A program made the position numbers and the translations under genes. DNA of 62,558 nucleotides from an uncultured Aeromonadales bacterium (GTDB taxonomy: Bacteria; Pseudomonadota; Gammaproteobacteria; Enterobacterales; Succinivibrionaceae), in assembly GCA_902761645.1 (NCBI GenBank), contig CACWLF010000004.1, positions 1-62,558 of the forward strand, given 5' to 3'. The notes below the pieces were generated by a model. The model searched no databases and was not told where the DNA came from. It saw only the letters and a list, made by a program, of their open reading frames with translations. The stretch's first letter is position 1. Each line of letters opens with the position of its first letter. Positions 12,721 to 21,135 of this stretch are shown piece after piece.

Positions 12721-13400
12721 TGCTCTCTATTGATATGATTATGCCTGCTGCAGGAATCGGCAAGAGAATGGGAAGTTCTGTCCCGAAGCAATATCTGAAA
12801 ATATTTGATCAGACAGTTCTTGAATATACAGTTAAGACGTTGTTGGCTTCTCCATACTGCAACAGAGTTATTGTGGCGATTCGCAGGGACGATCCGTATT
12901 TCTGCACTTTGCCTGTGGCATCTCATCCAAAAGTGAAGATTGTGGAAGGAGGGGAGGAACGCGTTAATTCTGTTCTGAATGCCCTTGCTGAAGCAGGAAC
13001 CGAGTGGGTTTTGGTTCACGATGCGGCCCGTCCATGTTTGTCTCAGCATGATTTAACGAGATTAATTGAAGAGTCAACCAGAAAAGATGGTGGAATTCTT
13101 GGATGCGCGGTGCGTGACACAATGAAAAGAACCAATCAGTTGTTGGAAATTCAGAAAACAGAAGATCGTTCCCTGATGTTTCATGCATTAACACCTCAGC
13201 TGTTCAGACGTGAACAGCTTATTGACTCAATTAACAGAGCTTTGTCCGAGGGTGTTGCTGTTACCGATGAGTCTTCTGCCATGGAGTTTGCTGGTTTTAA
13301 ACCATTGCTGGTGGAAGGCCGCAGCGACAATATTAAGATTACGCAGCCGGCCGATCTGAAGATGGCCGAGTTTATAATAAATTCAATGATAAAAGGATAA
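12720..13400 (+). CDS. ispD: 2-C-methyl-D-erythritol 4-phosphate cytidylyltransferase
   Basis: Adds CMP to methylerythritol 4-phosphate, the third step of the MEP isoprenoid pathway. 226 aa. The CTP-binding signature [19 protein letters not shown] is at the N-terminus, VHDAARPC near residue 100, and TDESSAMEF plus [14 protein letters not shown] in the C-terminal part. It overlaps ftsB by one base and is followed two bases later by ispF, the next-but-one enzyme of the pathway; dxs and ispA lie 34 kb away in this window. Confidence 0.96.
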   Translation: MLSIDMIMPAAGIGKRMGSSVPKQYLKIFDQTVLEYTVKTLLASPYCNRVIVAIRRDDPYFCTLPVASHPKVKIVEGGEERVNSVLNALAEAGTEWVLVHDAARPCLSQHDLTRLIEESTRKDGGILGCAVRDTMKRTNQLLEIQKTEDRSLMFHALTPQLFRREQLIDSINRALSEGVAVTDESSAMEFAGFKPLLVEGRSDNIKITQPADLKMAEFIINSMIKG

Positions 13401-13402
13401 AT

Positions 13403-13879
13403 ATGATTCGAGTTGGACATGGCTTTGATGTACACAGATTCGGTGGTGATGGTCCTATAACCATTTGCGGTGTTAAGATTCCTTATGAGCAGGGACTGAT
13501 TGCTCATTCTGACGGAGATGTTGCTCTGCACGCTCTTACGGATGCGTTGCTGGGCGCTGTTGCCTTGGGAGATATTGGCAAACTGTATCCTGATAATGAT
13601 GATCGTTTTCTCAATATCGACAGCAGAATTCTTTTACGGGATGCTTATGAAAAAGTTAAAGAAAAGGGTTTTGTTTTAATTAATGCCGATATTACCATTA
13701 TTGCACAGGCCCCTAAGATGCTGCCGCACATTCAGCAGATGAGATGTATAATTGCTGAAGATCTGAAGACCGATATTGATAATATCAATGTAAAGGCTAC
13801 AACAACAGAGAAGCTCGGTTTCACTGGAAGAAAGGAAGGTATTGCCGCTGAGGCTTGTGTTTTGGTATCAAAAGAATAG
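13403..13879 (+). CDS. ispF: 2-C-methyl-D-erythritol 2,4-cyclodiphosphate synthase
   Basis: Cyclises CDP-ME 2-phosphate to MEcPP in the MEP pathway; a homotrimer with Zn. 158 aa, standard. Metal ligands are visible as Asp9 and His11 (GHGFDVHRF) and His43 ([12 protein letters not shown]). The C-terminal [21 protein letters not shown] motif is present. It is cotranscribed with ispD (2-nt gap) and followed directly by pcm; the truD gene often found next is missing here. Confidence 0.97.
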   Translation: MIRVGHGFDVHRFGGDGPITICGVKIPYEQGLIAHSDGDVALHALTDALLGAVALGDIGKLYPDNDDRFLNIDSRILLRDAYEKVKEKGFVLINADITIIAQAPKMLPHIQQMRCIIAEDLKTDIDNINVKATTTEKLGFTGRKEGIAAEACVLVSKE

Positions 13880-13886
13880 TTAGTTT

Positions 13887-14519
13887 ATGGCAGTTAAACA
13901 GTTACCACCGTGGTTGCGGGAACTTGGCGAGAAAATTGAAGTTTGCGATGAAGTGTTGCAGGCAATGAATTTGCCTCGTGAAAAATTTATAGATCAGATT
14001 AGTCTTAATTCCAGTCTTTTAACCTCGGTTGCTTTACCTATAGGTAGCGGGCAGACCATATCACAGCCGATAACTGTTGCCAAGATGACACAGGCTCTGT
14101 ATGAAATTAAACCGAAAAAAGTCTTGGAAATAGGTACGGGATCCGGATTTCAGACTGCGGTTCTGTCTCGCCTGGTTGATATGGTATACACGATTGAACG
14201 TATTCAGAATATTCAGTTGGACAGTATTCGAAGATTGTATAAACTGGATATTTATAATTTTAAGGCCATATGTTCGGATGGTTCTCTGGGGTGGGCAACC
14301 TATGCTCCGTATGATGCCATTATAGTAACCGCCGCTGCGCAGAATGATGTGCCGCAGGCACTGTTGGAACAGCTCAAAGCCGGTGGACGTATGATTATTC
14401 CTGTTGGAACCAGCCAGCAGCGTCTTGTTCAGATCGATAAAAAAGAAAACGGTGAAATAGTAAAAAAATCATTAGGTAATATTAATTTTGTGCCATTAAT
14501 TACTGGAGAAACATCATAG
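13887..14519 (+). CDS. pcm: Protein-L-isoaspartate O-methyltransferase
   Basis: SAM-dependent methylation of isoaspartyl residues to start repair of aged proteins; cytosolic. 210 aa. SAM motif I is VLEIGTGSGFQTAVLSRL, with IGSGQTISQP (substrate pocket) upstream and DAIIVTAAA and GGRMIIPVG downstream. It sits 7 nt after ispF and 3 nt before the YqaA-type gene. surE, normally overlapping pcm in this class, is absent. Confidence 0.95.
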   Translation: MAVKQLPPWLRELGEKIEVCDEVLQAMNLPREKFIDQISLNSSLLTSVALPIGSGQTISQPITVAKMTQALYEIKPKKVLEIGTGSGFQTAVLSRLVDMVYTIERIQNIQLDSIRRLYKLDIYNFKAICSDGSLGWATYAPYDAIIVTAAAQNDVPQALLEQLKAGGRMIIPVGTSQQRLVQIDKKENGEIVKKSLGNINFVPLITGETS

Positions 14520-14522
14520 TTT

Positions 14523-15188
14523 ATGACCAACGAAACAATTGCAGAAACAGCCTGTACAGAAAAAAAATCTTTATTAAAAGCCTGTTATGACTACTGTTTA
14601 AAATTATCCAAACACCGCTATGCCAAATTTTTTATGTGCATCAACAGTTTTATCGAGTCTATTTTCTGGCCTATTCCGGTGGAGGCAATTTTGCTGCCGA
14701 TGTGTCTTGCTCAACCTAAAAAGTCTTTGGGTTTTGCTTTTTATGCAACGATTTCATCGGTTTTAGGTGCTTTAATCGGTTATTTACTGGGATTTTACCT
14801 TTGGGACAGCACTATTCAGCCTTTGTTTGCAAAATTAGGATATTTGCATCATGTTTCGACCATCGAAAACTGGTTTGAGGAATTCGGTATCCTGTTTGTC
14901 GCCATAGGAGCCTTTACTCCTATTCCCTACAAGGTTATAGCCATCACAACAGGTGTGATTGCTGCGTCGCACGGGGTTGATTTGTGGAGTTTTTCATCCC
15001 AGATTTCAGTTTATACCTTCCTTCTCGTTTCATTGCTTGGCCGCGGAACAAGATTTTATATAGAAGCCGGTGTTATCAGAATTTTTGGTGAAAAAATGGC
15101 TGACAAAATTGGAAAATATATAGATTGGATAGGCTGGGGTTGTATCATACTGGCTGTTATTGCTATTATCATTTATAAGTTTTATTAG
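14523..15188 (+). CDS. yqaA: YqaA-like inner membrane protein (SNARE-associated/DedA-related)
   Basis: 221 aa integral membrane protein of the DedA/VTT (SNARE_assoc) group, thought to act in lipid handling; precise role unknown. Three to five hydrophobic stretches are visible. The re-entrant-helix regions are SFIESIFWPIPVEAILLPM near residue 42 and GAFTPIPYKVIAITTG near 135, the latter carrying the conserved Pro. Its place between pcm and nlpD is seen in several marine and Aeromonas-like gammaproteobacteria. The family call is firm; the exact orthology to YqaA is likely. Confidence 0.82.
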   Translation: MTNETIAETACTEKKSLLKACYDYCLKLSKHRYAKFFMCINSFIESIFWPIPVEAILLPMCLAQPKKSLGFAFYATISSVLGALIGYLLGFYLWDSTIQPLFAKLGYLHHVSTIENWFEEFGILFVAIGAFTPIPYKVIAITTGVIAASHGVDLWSFSSQISVYTFLLVSLLGRGTRFYIEAGVIRIFGEKMADKIGKYIDWIGWGCIILAVIAIIIYKFY

Positions 15189-15212
15189 TAACTGGATCGT
15201 TAGTTTAGGAAA

Positions 15213-16175
15213 ATGAATAAAAAATTAGCACTTTTCTTTATTGTTTCTTCAATTATTATTGCAGGTTGTTCTACCACGAGCACACAGTATCGAAGAAGTT
15301 TCGTGAATGGAAACGGTGCTAAGTCCGGAGCTGTACGGCTCTCCGATGATCAGTATATGGTTAAGCAGGGTGACACCCTGTTTTCCATTGCATTTATGAA
15401 TGGAATGGATTACAGAACACTTGCTTTAATCAATAATATTGATTTGAAAACGTCAATAATTCATCCGGGAGATATTCTTACAGTTAAAATAAAGGGATTG
15501 AATTCTAAAAATGTGTACCGTGTAAGATCTGGAGATACACTTTATTCCATAGCACGCAAACATCACAAATCAATTGACCAGCTGGCAAAAATAAATAAGA
15601 TAACACCTCCATATACTATTAATCTTGGGCAATTAATTATACTTGATAACAAAAAGAGTATATATGATCGAGCTCCTGCTCAAGTCAAACCTGTTAACAG
15701 TAATGTGGTTGCTGCCAATAAACCTTCGGATACCGAAAGCAAAAACTCTAAAGTAAATGAAAAGGCGGTAGTTGTTAACAATTCCCGTCAGGAATACAAC
15801 AAACAGTCCAAATTATCATGGAAATGGCCTACAAATGGAACAATTGTAAGGAATTTCGCCAGCAAAAATAGTTCAGGTTTGGATATAGCAGGTAAAAAGG
15901 GCCAGAATATTGTTTCTGCAGCAAATGGAAAAGTTGTGTACGCCGGTAATGCACTGCGCGGATACGGTAATTTAATTATTATTAAGCATAATGATGATTA
16001 CTTATCGGCCTATGCTCATAATGATCAGTTACTTGTAAAGGAAACTCAAAAAGTTAAGGCCGGTCAGGTGATTGCAAAAATGGGCAATACAGACTCTGAT
16101 CGTGTAAATCTCCATTTCGAAATACGTTACAGAGGAGAGGCGGTAAATCCGTATAATTATTTACCTAAAAAATAA
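15213..16175 (+). CDS. nlpD: Lipoprotein NlpD, LysM/LytM murein hydrolase activator
   Basis: Outer-membrane lipoprotein that activates the amidase AmiC at the division site. 320 aa. The lipobox IIAGC gives Cys19 for lipidation. Two LysM peptidoglycan-binding modules follow (about 48-92 and 103-147: YMVKQGDTLFSIAF and YRVRSGDTLYSIAR), then a low-complexity linker and a C-terminal LytM/M23 domain. The zinc ligands are not kept: SSGLDIA replaces HxGxD and VNLHFEIR has Asn for the first His, as expected for a non-enzymatic activator. rpoS does not follow; a terminator and the His-rich genes do. Confidence 0.93.
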   Translation: MNKKLALFFIVSSIIIAGCSTTSTQYRRSFVNGNGAKSGAVRLSDDQYMVKQGDTLFSIAFMNGMDYRTLALINNIDLKTSIIHPGDILTVKIKGLNSKNVYRVRSGDTLYSIARKHHKSIDQLAKINKITPPYTINLGQLIILDNKKSIYDRAPAQVKPVNSNVVAANKPSDTESKNSKVNEKAVVVNNSRQEYNKQSKLSWKWPTNGTIVRNFASKNSSGLDIAGKKGQNIVSAANGKVVYAGNALRGYGNLIIIKHNDDYLSAYAHNDQLLVKETQKVKAGQVIAKMGNTDSDRVNLHFEIRYRGEAVNPYNYLPKK

Positions 16176-16260
16176 TGCAGGTAATATATATTTCAAATTT
16201 CGTTTTTCTGTAAAATCTCTGCGTTGATTGATTTTATATCAGGTGCTCATTGTTCCGAAA

Positions 16261-16297
16261 AAAAGCATAAAACTGAAATTTCCGGTTTTATGCTTTT
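16261..16297. terminator. Bidirectional terminator between nlpD and the His-rich gene
   Basis: Perfect 13-bp stem, AAAAGCATAAAAC (16261-16273) with GTTTTATGCTTTT (16285-16297). Both strands end in T-rich runs, serving nlpD on plus and the converging small gene on minus. Confidence 0.85.
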
Positions 16298-16349
16298 ACT
16301 GTCGTAATTCTCAATTTTTAATCATACCACCTTATACTCTTGCCATCCG

Positions 16350-16568
16350 TTAGTAACGTGGAGGAGGCGGAGGGCAGTGATGACCCGGCGCACAGTGGTG
16401 ATGGCGTGGAGGAGGTGGTGGTGGTGGCGGACAATGATGTCCACGAGGACAATGATGATGCGGATGTCCTGCAATGATCATGTCGCCTGAGTCTAGAATT
16501 GAAGCTTGTGCGCATGTTGACAAGAACAATGTCAGACCTAGAACTGATAATAAATGTTTTATACTCAT
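16350..16568 (-). CDS. Small secreted His/Pro/Cys-rich protein (copy 1), putative metal binder
   Basis: 72 residues from the ATG at 16568, which has AGGA about 9 nt upstream; an in-frame ATG at 16586 would add six residues. Signal peptide of about 22 residues ends at AQA. The mature protein starts SILDSGDMIIAGHPHHHC and then has two near-identical modules, HHHCPRGHHC + polyproline and HHHCAPGHHC + polyproline, ending PRY. Four Cys in Cx5C pairs flanked by His runs suggest periplasmic or extracellular binding of Zn, Ni or Cu (inference). It shares its N-terminal motif with the upstream gene 16824-17243, so the two are paralogs. I recognise no named family. Confidence 0.75.
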   Translation of the reverse strand: MSIKHLLSVLGLTLFLSTCAQASILDSGDMIIAGHPHHHCPRGHHCPPPPPPPPRHHHCAPGHHCPPPPPRY

Positions 16569-16646
16569 GCTTTTTTTCCTAAACAATAAACATTATTTTA
16601 AAGTGAGTTATTTACCAAGATAAATAAACACGATTAATTTATACTA

Positions 16647-16665
16647 AATAAATATTCTCATTCAT
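16647..16665 (-). promoter_or_regulatory. Weak Fur-like site upstream of His-rich gene 1
   Basis: The minus-strand 19-mer ATGAATGAGAATATTTATT matches the classical 19-bp Fur box at 12 of 19 positions by my count. It lies 79-97 bp upstream of the start codon, like the stronger site of copy 2. The region is AT-rich, so chance is possible. Confidence 0.25.
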
Positions 16666-16767
16666 AGGCTTGGACACAAAAATATTGATAGAGTTCAAAA
16701 CTATGATGTAAACAGTAAAAATATACGGTTGATTTGTTATTTTTTGAACAGTTGAAATATCAGATAA

Positions 16768-16798
16768 AAAAACACAGGATCTTTGGTCCTGTGTTTTT
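16768..16798 (-). terminator. Terminator of His-rich gene 2
   Basis: Perfect 12-bp stem AAAAACACAGGA (16768-16779) with TCCTGTGTTTTT (16787-16798), 7-nt loop; the minus-strand reading ends in a T-run. It separates the two paralogous genes, so each is probably its own unit. Confidence 0.85.
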
Positions 16799-16823
16799 GA
16801 AAATATTCAGTCAGATCAATATA

Positions 16824-17243
16824 TTATTTATGATGTTTGCAGTGTTTGTTTTTTCTTGGATCACATTTTTTATGCTGACTGTGATGTATTTTCTGGCAAT
16901 GCTTATCATGAGGCTTGCATTTGTGGTGTTTGCCGTGAGATGGAGCTGGAGCGTGATGAGGCTTCGGTGCAGGAGCTGGGGCATGATGAGGTTTCGGTGC
17001 AGGAGTGTGGCTGCTATGAATTGGAGTGCAGAATTCTCCGTTATGACCGCAGTTTTTATTTGCATCATGATGAATTGGAGCAGGTTTGTTTTCATGAGGA
17101 GGACAGTGTCTATCGCCTTTATGACAGTCTGCATGAGGCTGATGGGCTATAATCATATTGCCATGATCCAAAACTGAGGCATGAGCTGCAAATGATAAAG
17201 AAAGAGAGATTCCTCCAGCAATTAATAGACTCTTTATGTTCAT
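16824..17243 (-). CDS. Secreted His/Cys/Pro-rich protein (copy 2), putative metal binder
   Basis: 139 residues; AAGGAAAA lies 6-7 nt before the ATG. Signal peptide of about 22 residues ends at AAHA. The mature start SVLDHGNMIIAHQPH matches copy 1 (SILDSGDMIIAGHPH). The rest is mostly His, Lys, Pro and Cys with four Cys pairs spaced Cx6-7C (for example DCHKGDRHC, NCGHNGEFC, KCKPHDKHC) and a doubled PAPKPHHAPA unit. The C-terminus is strongly basic (KKCDPRKNKHCKHHK). A role as a periplasmic or surface metal sponge fits the composition but is inference. It is divergent from purH, across a 322-bp region rich in palindromes that contains a Fur-like box. Confidence 0.78.
   Translation of the reverse strand: MNIKSLLIAGGISLSLSFAAHASVLDHGNMIIAHQPHADCHKGDRHCPPHENKPAPIHHDANKNCGHNGEFCTPIHSSHTPAPKPHHAPAPAPKPHHAPAPSHGKHHKCKPHDKHCQKIHHSQHKKCDPRKNKHCKHHK
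16945..17004 (-). repeat. 30-bp tandem repeat inside His-rich gene 2
   Basis: Two 30-bp copies (16945-16974 and 16975-17004) differ at three or so positions and encode the repeated PAPKPHHAPA unit. A partial third copy begins at 17005. It is a possible site of slippage and length change. Confidence 0.75.
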
Positions 17244-17331
17244 GTTTATTTTCCTTACAAAAATAGAAAGTAATAACGTTTTTCTGTAGTTTTTGACAAA
17301 ACGTACATTATTAAGTTCTGTTTTTGAAAAA

Positions 17332-17350
17332 AAACATGATTATCATGAAC
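17332..17350 (-). promoter_or_regulatory. Fur-family-like operator upstream of His-rich gene 2
   Basis: The minus strand holds CATGATAATCATG, a perfect palindrome at 17335-17347, which contains the 11-bp centre ATGATAATCAT of the Fur box; about 14 of 19 positions agree. It lies 89-107 bp upstream of the start. Overlapping inverted repeats follow: ATGAAC/GTTCAT and AACTGTTT/AAACAGTT (17348-17377 region). The rest of the 322-bp gap to purH (17244-17565) shows no further feature I can name. Confidence 0.4.
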
Positions 17351-17565
17351 TGTTTTGTTCATATAATAAACAGTTTGATTTGTTTTTATTAATTTTTTCT
17401 GATTTCGTAAAAATGCTGATGTGATTAACTGACTTATTTGATAAATTTTCAAAACAGCAATCATGGATTATGAACGTTATAAAACAGTAAAAAATATGAA
17501 ATTAATCACATTTAGTGGTAAAATGACACAAGTTTTATTTCATTCATAAATAAGGGTTATCAATA

Positions 17566-19155
17566 ATGAATAGTCGTCCAATTCGCAGAGCTTTACTAAG
17601 TGTATCCGATAAAACCGGTATAGTTGATTTTGCAAAAGCATTAAATGCTAGAGGTGTAGAGTTATTGTCTACAGGTGGTACTGCCAGATTATTGCAGGAA
17701 GCAGGATTGAATGTAATAGAGGTTAGTGACTATACAGGATTTCCTGAAATGATGGATGGTCGTGTAAAAACTCTTCATCCAAAGGTTCATGGCGGAATTT
17801 TAGGTCGTCGCGGCATTGATGATCAGATTATGGAACAGCATGGTATTAAGCCGATTGATCTGGTTGTTGTAAATCTGTATCCATTCGCAAAAACTGTAGC
17901 AGATCCTGCCTGTCCCCTTGAGAAGGCTATTGAAAATATTGATATTGGCGGTCCTACCATGGTTAGAGCTGCGGCAAAGAATCATAAAGATGTTGCTATT
18001 GTGGTTAATGCAAAGGATTACGATCGTGTTATTGCAGAAATGGATCAGAATGATAAATCATTAACCTATGAAACAAGATTTGATTTGGCTATAGCTGCAT
18101 TTGAACATACTGCTCAGTATGACGGAATGATTTCAAACTACTTCGGCACCAAGGTTAAAAGTTATGGTATTCAGGATGAATGTTCAGTTGAATCAAAATT
18201 CCCAAGAACAATGAATCTCCAGTTCATAAAGAAGCAGGATATGCGTTACGGTGAAAATCCGCAGCAGCAGGCTGCTTTCTATGTGGAAGCAGATAATCAG
18301 GAGGCAAATATTTCTACTGCAATTCAGATTCAGGGCAAGGCTTTATCTTACAATAACATTGCCGATACCGATGCTGCTTTGGAATGCGTAAAGCAGTTTG
18401 AAGAACCTGCATGTGTAATTGTTAAGCACGCAAATCCTTGCGGAGTGGCACTGGGAAAAGATCTTCACGAAGCTTATGAAAAAGCCTTCAAGACTGATTC
18501 AACTTCCGCATTCGGAGGTATCATTGCCTGCAATCGTGAGTTGGATGAAGCCACTGCAGATCAGATTATCAAGAATCAGTTCTGCGAAGTTATTATTGCT
18601 CCTAAGGTAAGTGAAAAAGCCAAGGAAATTGTTGCACAGAAAAAGAATATCAGACTGTTGGAATGCGGTTACTGGCAGGCTAAACAGCCTTCAATGGATT
18701 GCAAGCGCGTAAATGGCGGTCTTTTGGTACAGGATCGTGATTTGGGAATGGTAACAGTTGACGAATTAAAGGTTGTTACCAAGCGTCAGCCAACCAGAGC
18801 GGAACTTGAAGAACTGTTATTCTGCTGGAAGGTATGTAAATTTGTTAAGTCCAATGCAATTGTTTACTCAAAGGATCGCATGACTATAGGTGTGGGTGCC
18901 GGTCAGATGAGTCGTGTATATTCTGCTGAAATTGCCGGAATCAAAGCAAAAGAACAGAATCTTGAGGTTAAAGGTTCTGTAATGGCATCAGATGCATTCT
19001 TCCCGTTCAGAGACGGCATTGATGCCGCTGCGGCATGCGGTATTGAGTGCGTAATTCAGCCGGGCGGTTCCATCAGAGATCAGGAAGTAATTGATGCTGC
19101 TGACGAACACAATATGGTAATGGTGTTTACCGGAATGAGACACTTCAGACACTAA
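17566..19155 (+). CDS. purH: Bifunctional AICAR transformylase/IMP cyclohydrolase
   Basis: Catalyses the last two steps of de novo IMP synthesis using 10-formyl-THF. 529 aa, standard. N-terminal MGS-like cyclohydrolase domain ([39 protein letters not shown]) and C-terminal transformylase domain ([41 protein letters not shown]...QPGGSIRD). purD, often next to it, is not downstream; a terminator and radA follow. No convincing PurR box is seen upstream. Confidence 0.97.
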   Translation: MNSRPIRRALLSVSDKTGIVDFAKALNARGVELLSTGGTARLLQEAGLNVIEVSDYTGFPEMMDGRVKTLHPKVHGGILGRRGIDDQIMEQHGIKPIDLVVVNLYPFAKTVADPACPLEKAIENIDIGGPTMVRAAAKNHKDVAIVVNAKDYDRVIAEMDQNDKSLTYETRFDLAIAAFEHTAQYDGMISNYFGTKVKSYGIQDECSVESKFPRTMNLQFIKKQDMRYGENPQQQAAFYVEADNQEANISTAIQIQGKALSYNNIADTDAALECVKQFEEPACVIVKHANPCGVALGKDLHEAYEKAFKTDSTSAFGGIIACNRELDEATADQIIKNQFCEVIIAPKVSEKAKEIVAQKKNIRLLECGYWQAKQPSMDCKRVNGGLLVQDRDLGMVTVDELKVVTKRQPTRAELEELLFCWKVCKFVKSNAIVYSKDRMTIGVGAGQMSRVYSAEIAGIKAKEQNLEVKGSVMASDAFFPFRDGIDAAAACGIECVIQPGGSIRDQEVIDAADEHNMVMVFTGMRHFRH

Positions 19156-19211
19156 TACCGGTAGGTCTCCGCGTTTGTTTATGCAGGGACTGATGGTATG
19201 AAATTGAAAAG

Positions 19212-19252
19212 CCGGATGGTAGGGAAAGACTAGACCATTCGGTTTTTTATTT
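19212..19252 (+). terminator. Rho-independent terminator after purH
   Basis: CCGGATGGT (19212-19220) pairs with ACCATTCGG (19234-19242) with one G-U pair, 13-nt loop, then TTTTTTATTT. Confidence 0.85.
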
Positions 19253-19343
19253 AAAGGCAGAAGAATTTTTAATACTATCATGCCTGATAAATTTAACTTA
19301 AAATATCAGCAGTTGTAAGAGATCTTTTTTGTTAGGAATGTAT

Positions 19344-20726
19344 ATGGCTAAAGCGAAAATAGCTTACGTATGCTCTGACTGCGGAGCTGAGTATTCGAAA
19401 TGGCAGGGACAATGTAATGAATGCGGCGCATGGAATACCATCAGAGAATTCAGAATTCCAGCCATGCCGGCCGGCACAGGTTCCCGCAATGTAAATAATC
19501 AGGATCGTCTTGGTTTTGCCGGTGCTCTGACTTCCAAGGTTCAGAAATTAAGTGAAGTTTCATTGGAAGAGCACCGGCGATATACCACAACTTTTGCAGA
19601 ATTTGATCGGGTTCTCGGCGGAGGTATTATTCCCGGAGCAGCAATGATTATAGGCGGACATCCAGGAGCAGGAAAAAGTACGTTGCTGCTGCAGACTGTT
19701 TGCAGGTTATCCAAAAACTACAATATTTTATACGTTACAGGAGAAGAATCTTTACAGCAGGTTGCCATGAGAGCATGCCGTCTAGGACTTGATACACAGA
19801 ATCTTAATGTTGTTTCGGAAACTTCAATCGAAAATATCTGTTCCTTTATTGAAAATACCAGACCGCAGATACTAGTTATAGATTCCATCCAGGTTATGCA
19901 TCTTTCTTTTATTCAATCAGCTCCTGGAAGTGTGAGTCAGGTCAGGGAGTCGGCAGCCATGCTTACCAGAATAGCTAAAACTCAGGGCATAGCCTGTTTT
20001 ATTGTCGGACATGTAACAAAGGATGGAACTCTGGCCGGACCCAAGGTTTTGGAACATTGTGTTGATTGTTCGATATTGCTGGAAGGCGACAGTAATTCCA
20101 AATTCAGAACTTTGCGGTGCCTGAAAAACCGTTTTGGTGCTGTAAATGAAATCGGTGTGTTTGCCATGACCGATCGCGGTATGAGAGAAGTATCCAATCC
20201 ATCGGCGATATTTTTAAATCGTTCGGAAAATATCTGCTCAGGCTCCTGCGTTATGGTTATCTGGGAAGGAACCAGACCGTTGCTGATAGAATTGCAGGCG
20301 CTGGTGGATGCAACTCAGAATCCTAATCCTCGAAGACTGACGGTAGGCACGGATTCCAATCGTTTAAACATGCTCCTGGCTGTTCTTCATCGCCATGCAG
20401 GAATTCAAATGTACGATCAGGATGTCTTTATAAATGTAGTCGGAGGAGTTAAGGTTGAGGAAACCTGTGCAGATCTACCGTTGCTGTGCGCATTAATTTC
20501 AAGTTATAAGGATCGTCCGATTTCGAGAAATACAATCTGTTTTGGAGAAGTTGGACTTTCAGGAGAGATCAGACCGGTACCTTCAGGACAGGAACGCATA
20601 GCTGAGGCAGCAAAACACGGTTTTACCAGAGCTATAGTACCAAAGGATAATGCACCGCATAAAAAAATAGAAAATATGGAGATCATTGCTGTAACATCCA
20701 TATCTCAAATTATTGATTTAATTTAA
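19344..20726 (+). CDS. radA: DNA repair protein RadA (branch-migration helicase)
   Basis: Processes recombination intermediates with RecA. About 460 aa from the ATG at 19344, chosen because MAKAKIAYVCSDCG matches the family start and AGGA is 6-7 nt upstream; the earlier ATG at 19338 is possible. A C4 zinc finger (CSDCG...CNECG) comes first, then a RecA-like ATPase with GHPGAGKST, the RadA-specific KNRFG motif (LKNRFGAVNEIGVF), and a C-terminal Lon-like domain (GEVGLSGEIRPV). In many relatives serB precedes it; here it stands alone. Confidence 0.95.
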   Translation: MAKAKIAYVCSDCGAEYSKWQGQCNECGAWNTIREFRIPAMPAGTGSRNVNNQDRLGFAGALTSKVQKLSEVSLEEHRRYTTTFAEFDRVLGGGIIPGAAMIIGGHPGAGKSTLLLQTVCRLSKNYNILYVTGEESLQQVAMRACRLGLDTQNLNVVSETSIENICSFIENTRPQILVIDSIQVMHLSFIQSAPGSVSQVRESAAMLTRIAKTQGIACFIVGHVTKDGTLAGPKVLEHCVDCSILLEGDSNSKFRTLRCLKNRFGAVNEIGVFAMTDRGMREVSNPSAIFLNRSENICSGSCVMVIWEGTRPLLIELQALVDATQNPNPRRLTVGTDSNRLNMLLAVLHRHAGIQMYDQDVFINVVGGVKVEETCADLPLLCALISSYKDRPISRNTICFGEVGLSGEIRPVPSGQERIAEAAKHGFTRAIVPKDNAPHKKIENMEIIAVTSISQIIDLI

Positions 20727-20736
20727 ATTGTTTTGA

Positions 20737-21108
20737 TTAATCGTTTGATATCAGATTTGAAAGATCCCTTTCCAGCAAATCGAGAGAATTGTTGGAGTTG
20801 AAACTTATAATTCTTTTCAGGTGAGTGATGCTTTCCAAATCAACAAAGTTACTCTGCAGACCCATAAATTTCTCGCGCTGATATACTATGGTGCAGTCCA
20901 TACTGATTATAATGTCTGAATTCAGTGCAATTTCGAGAAGGAATGACTCTCCAAGGCTTCGATTGAAATTCGCAGGAATTTCCACTAATGCGCCTTTTAA
21001 TGATAAATCGAGAACTTTGGTAGGCCATTCCCCTTCCAAATCGATCAATTTAGCAGGTGTCTCAAATAAAACTCTTTCAAATCTTCTTCTTTCTTGTTCT
21101 AATTTCAT
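20737..21108 (-). CDS. PilZ-domain protein
   Basis: 123 aa, a single PilZ domain. Both c-di-GMP-binding motifs are visible: RxxxR in RRRFERV near the N-terminus and D/NxSxxG in DLSLKGALVEIP about 22 residues later. It lies 27 nt after rsd on the same strand, so the two are likely one transcript. A role in c-di-GMP-controlled surface behaviour is possible; nothing in the sequence identifies the partner. Confidence 0.85.
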   Translation of the reverse strand: MKLEQERRRFERVLFETPAKLIDLEGEWPTKVLDLSLKGALVEIPANFNRSLGESFLLEIALNSDIIISMDCTIVYQREKFMGLQSNFVDLESITHLKRIISFNSNNSLDLLERDLSNLISND

Positions 21109-21135
21109 AATTAATCCTTATTTAACAGGGTTTAA

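Noticed and set aside
16734-17177. Plus-strand reading frames opposite His-rich gene 2
   Set aside because: They are mirror images of the repetitive His/Pro codons on the other strand and show no coding features of their own.
17270-17290. PurR box upstream of purH
   Set aside because: The best alignment around AACGTTT agrees at only about 8 of 14 informative positions and lies about 290 bp from the start.
17255-17464. Minus-strand 69-residue reading frame upstream of His-rich gene 2
   Set aside because: AT-driven composition, no ribosome site, and it covers the palindrome-rich promoter region.
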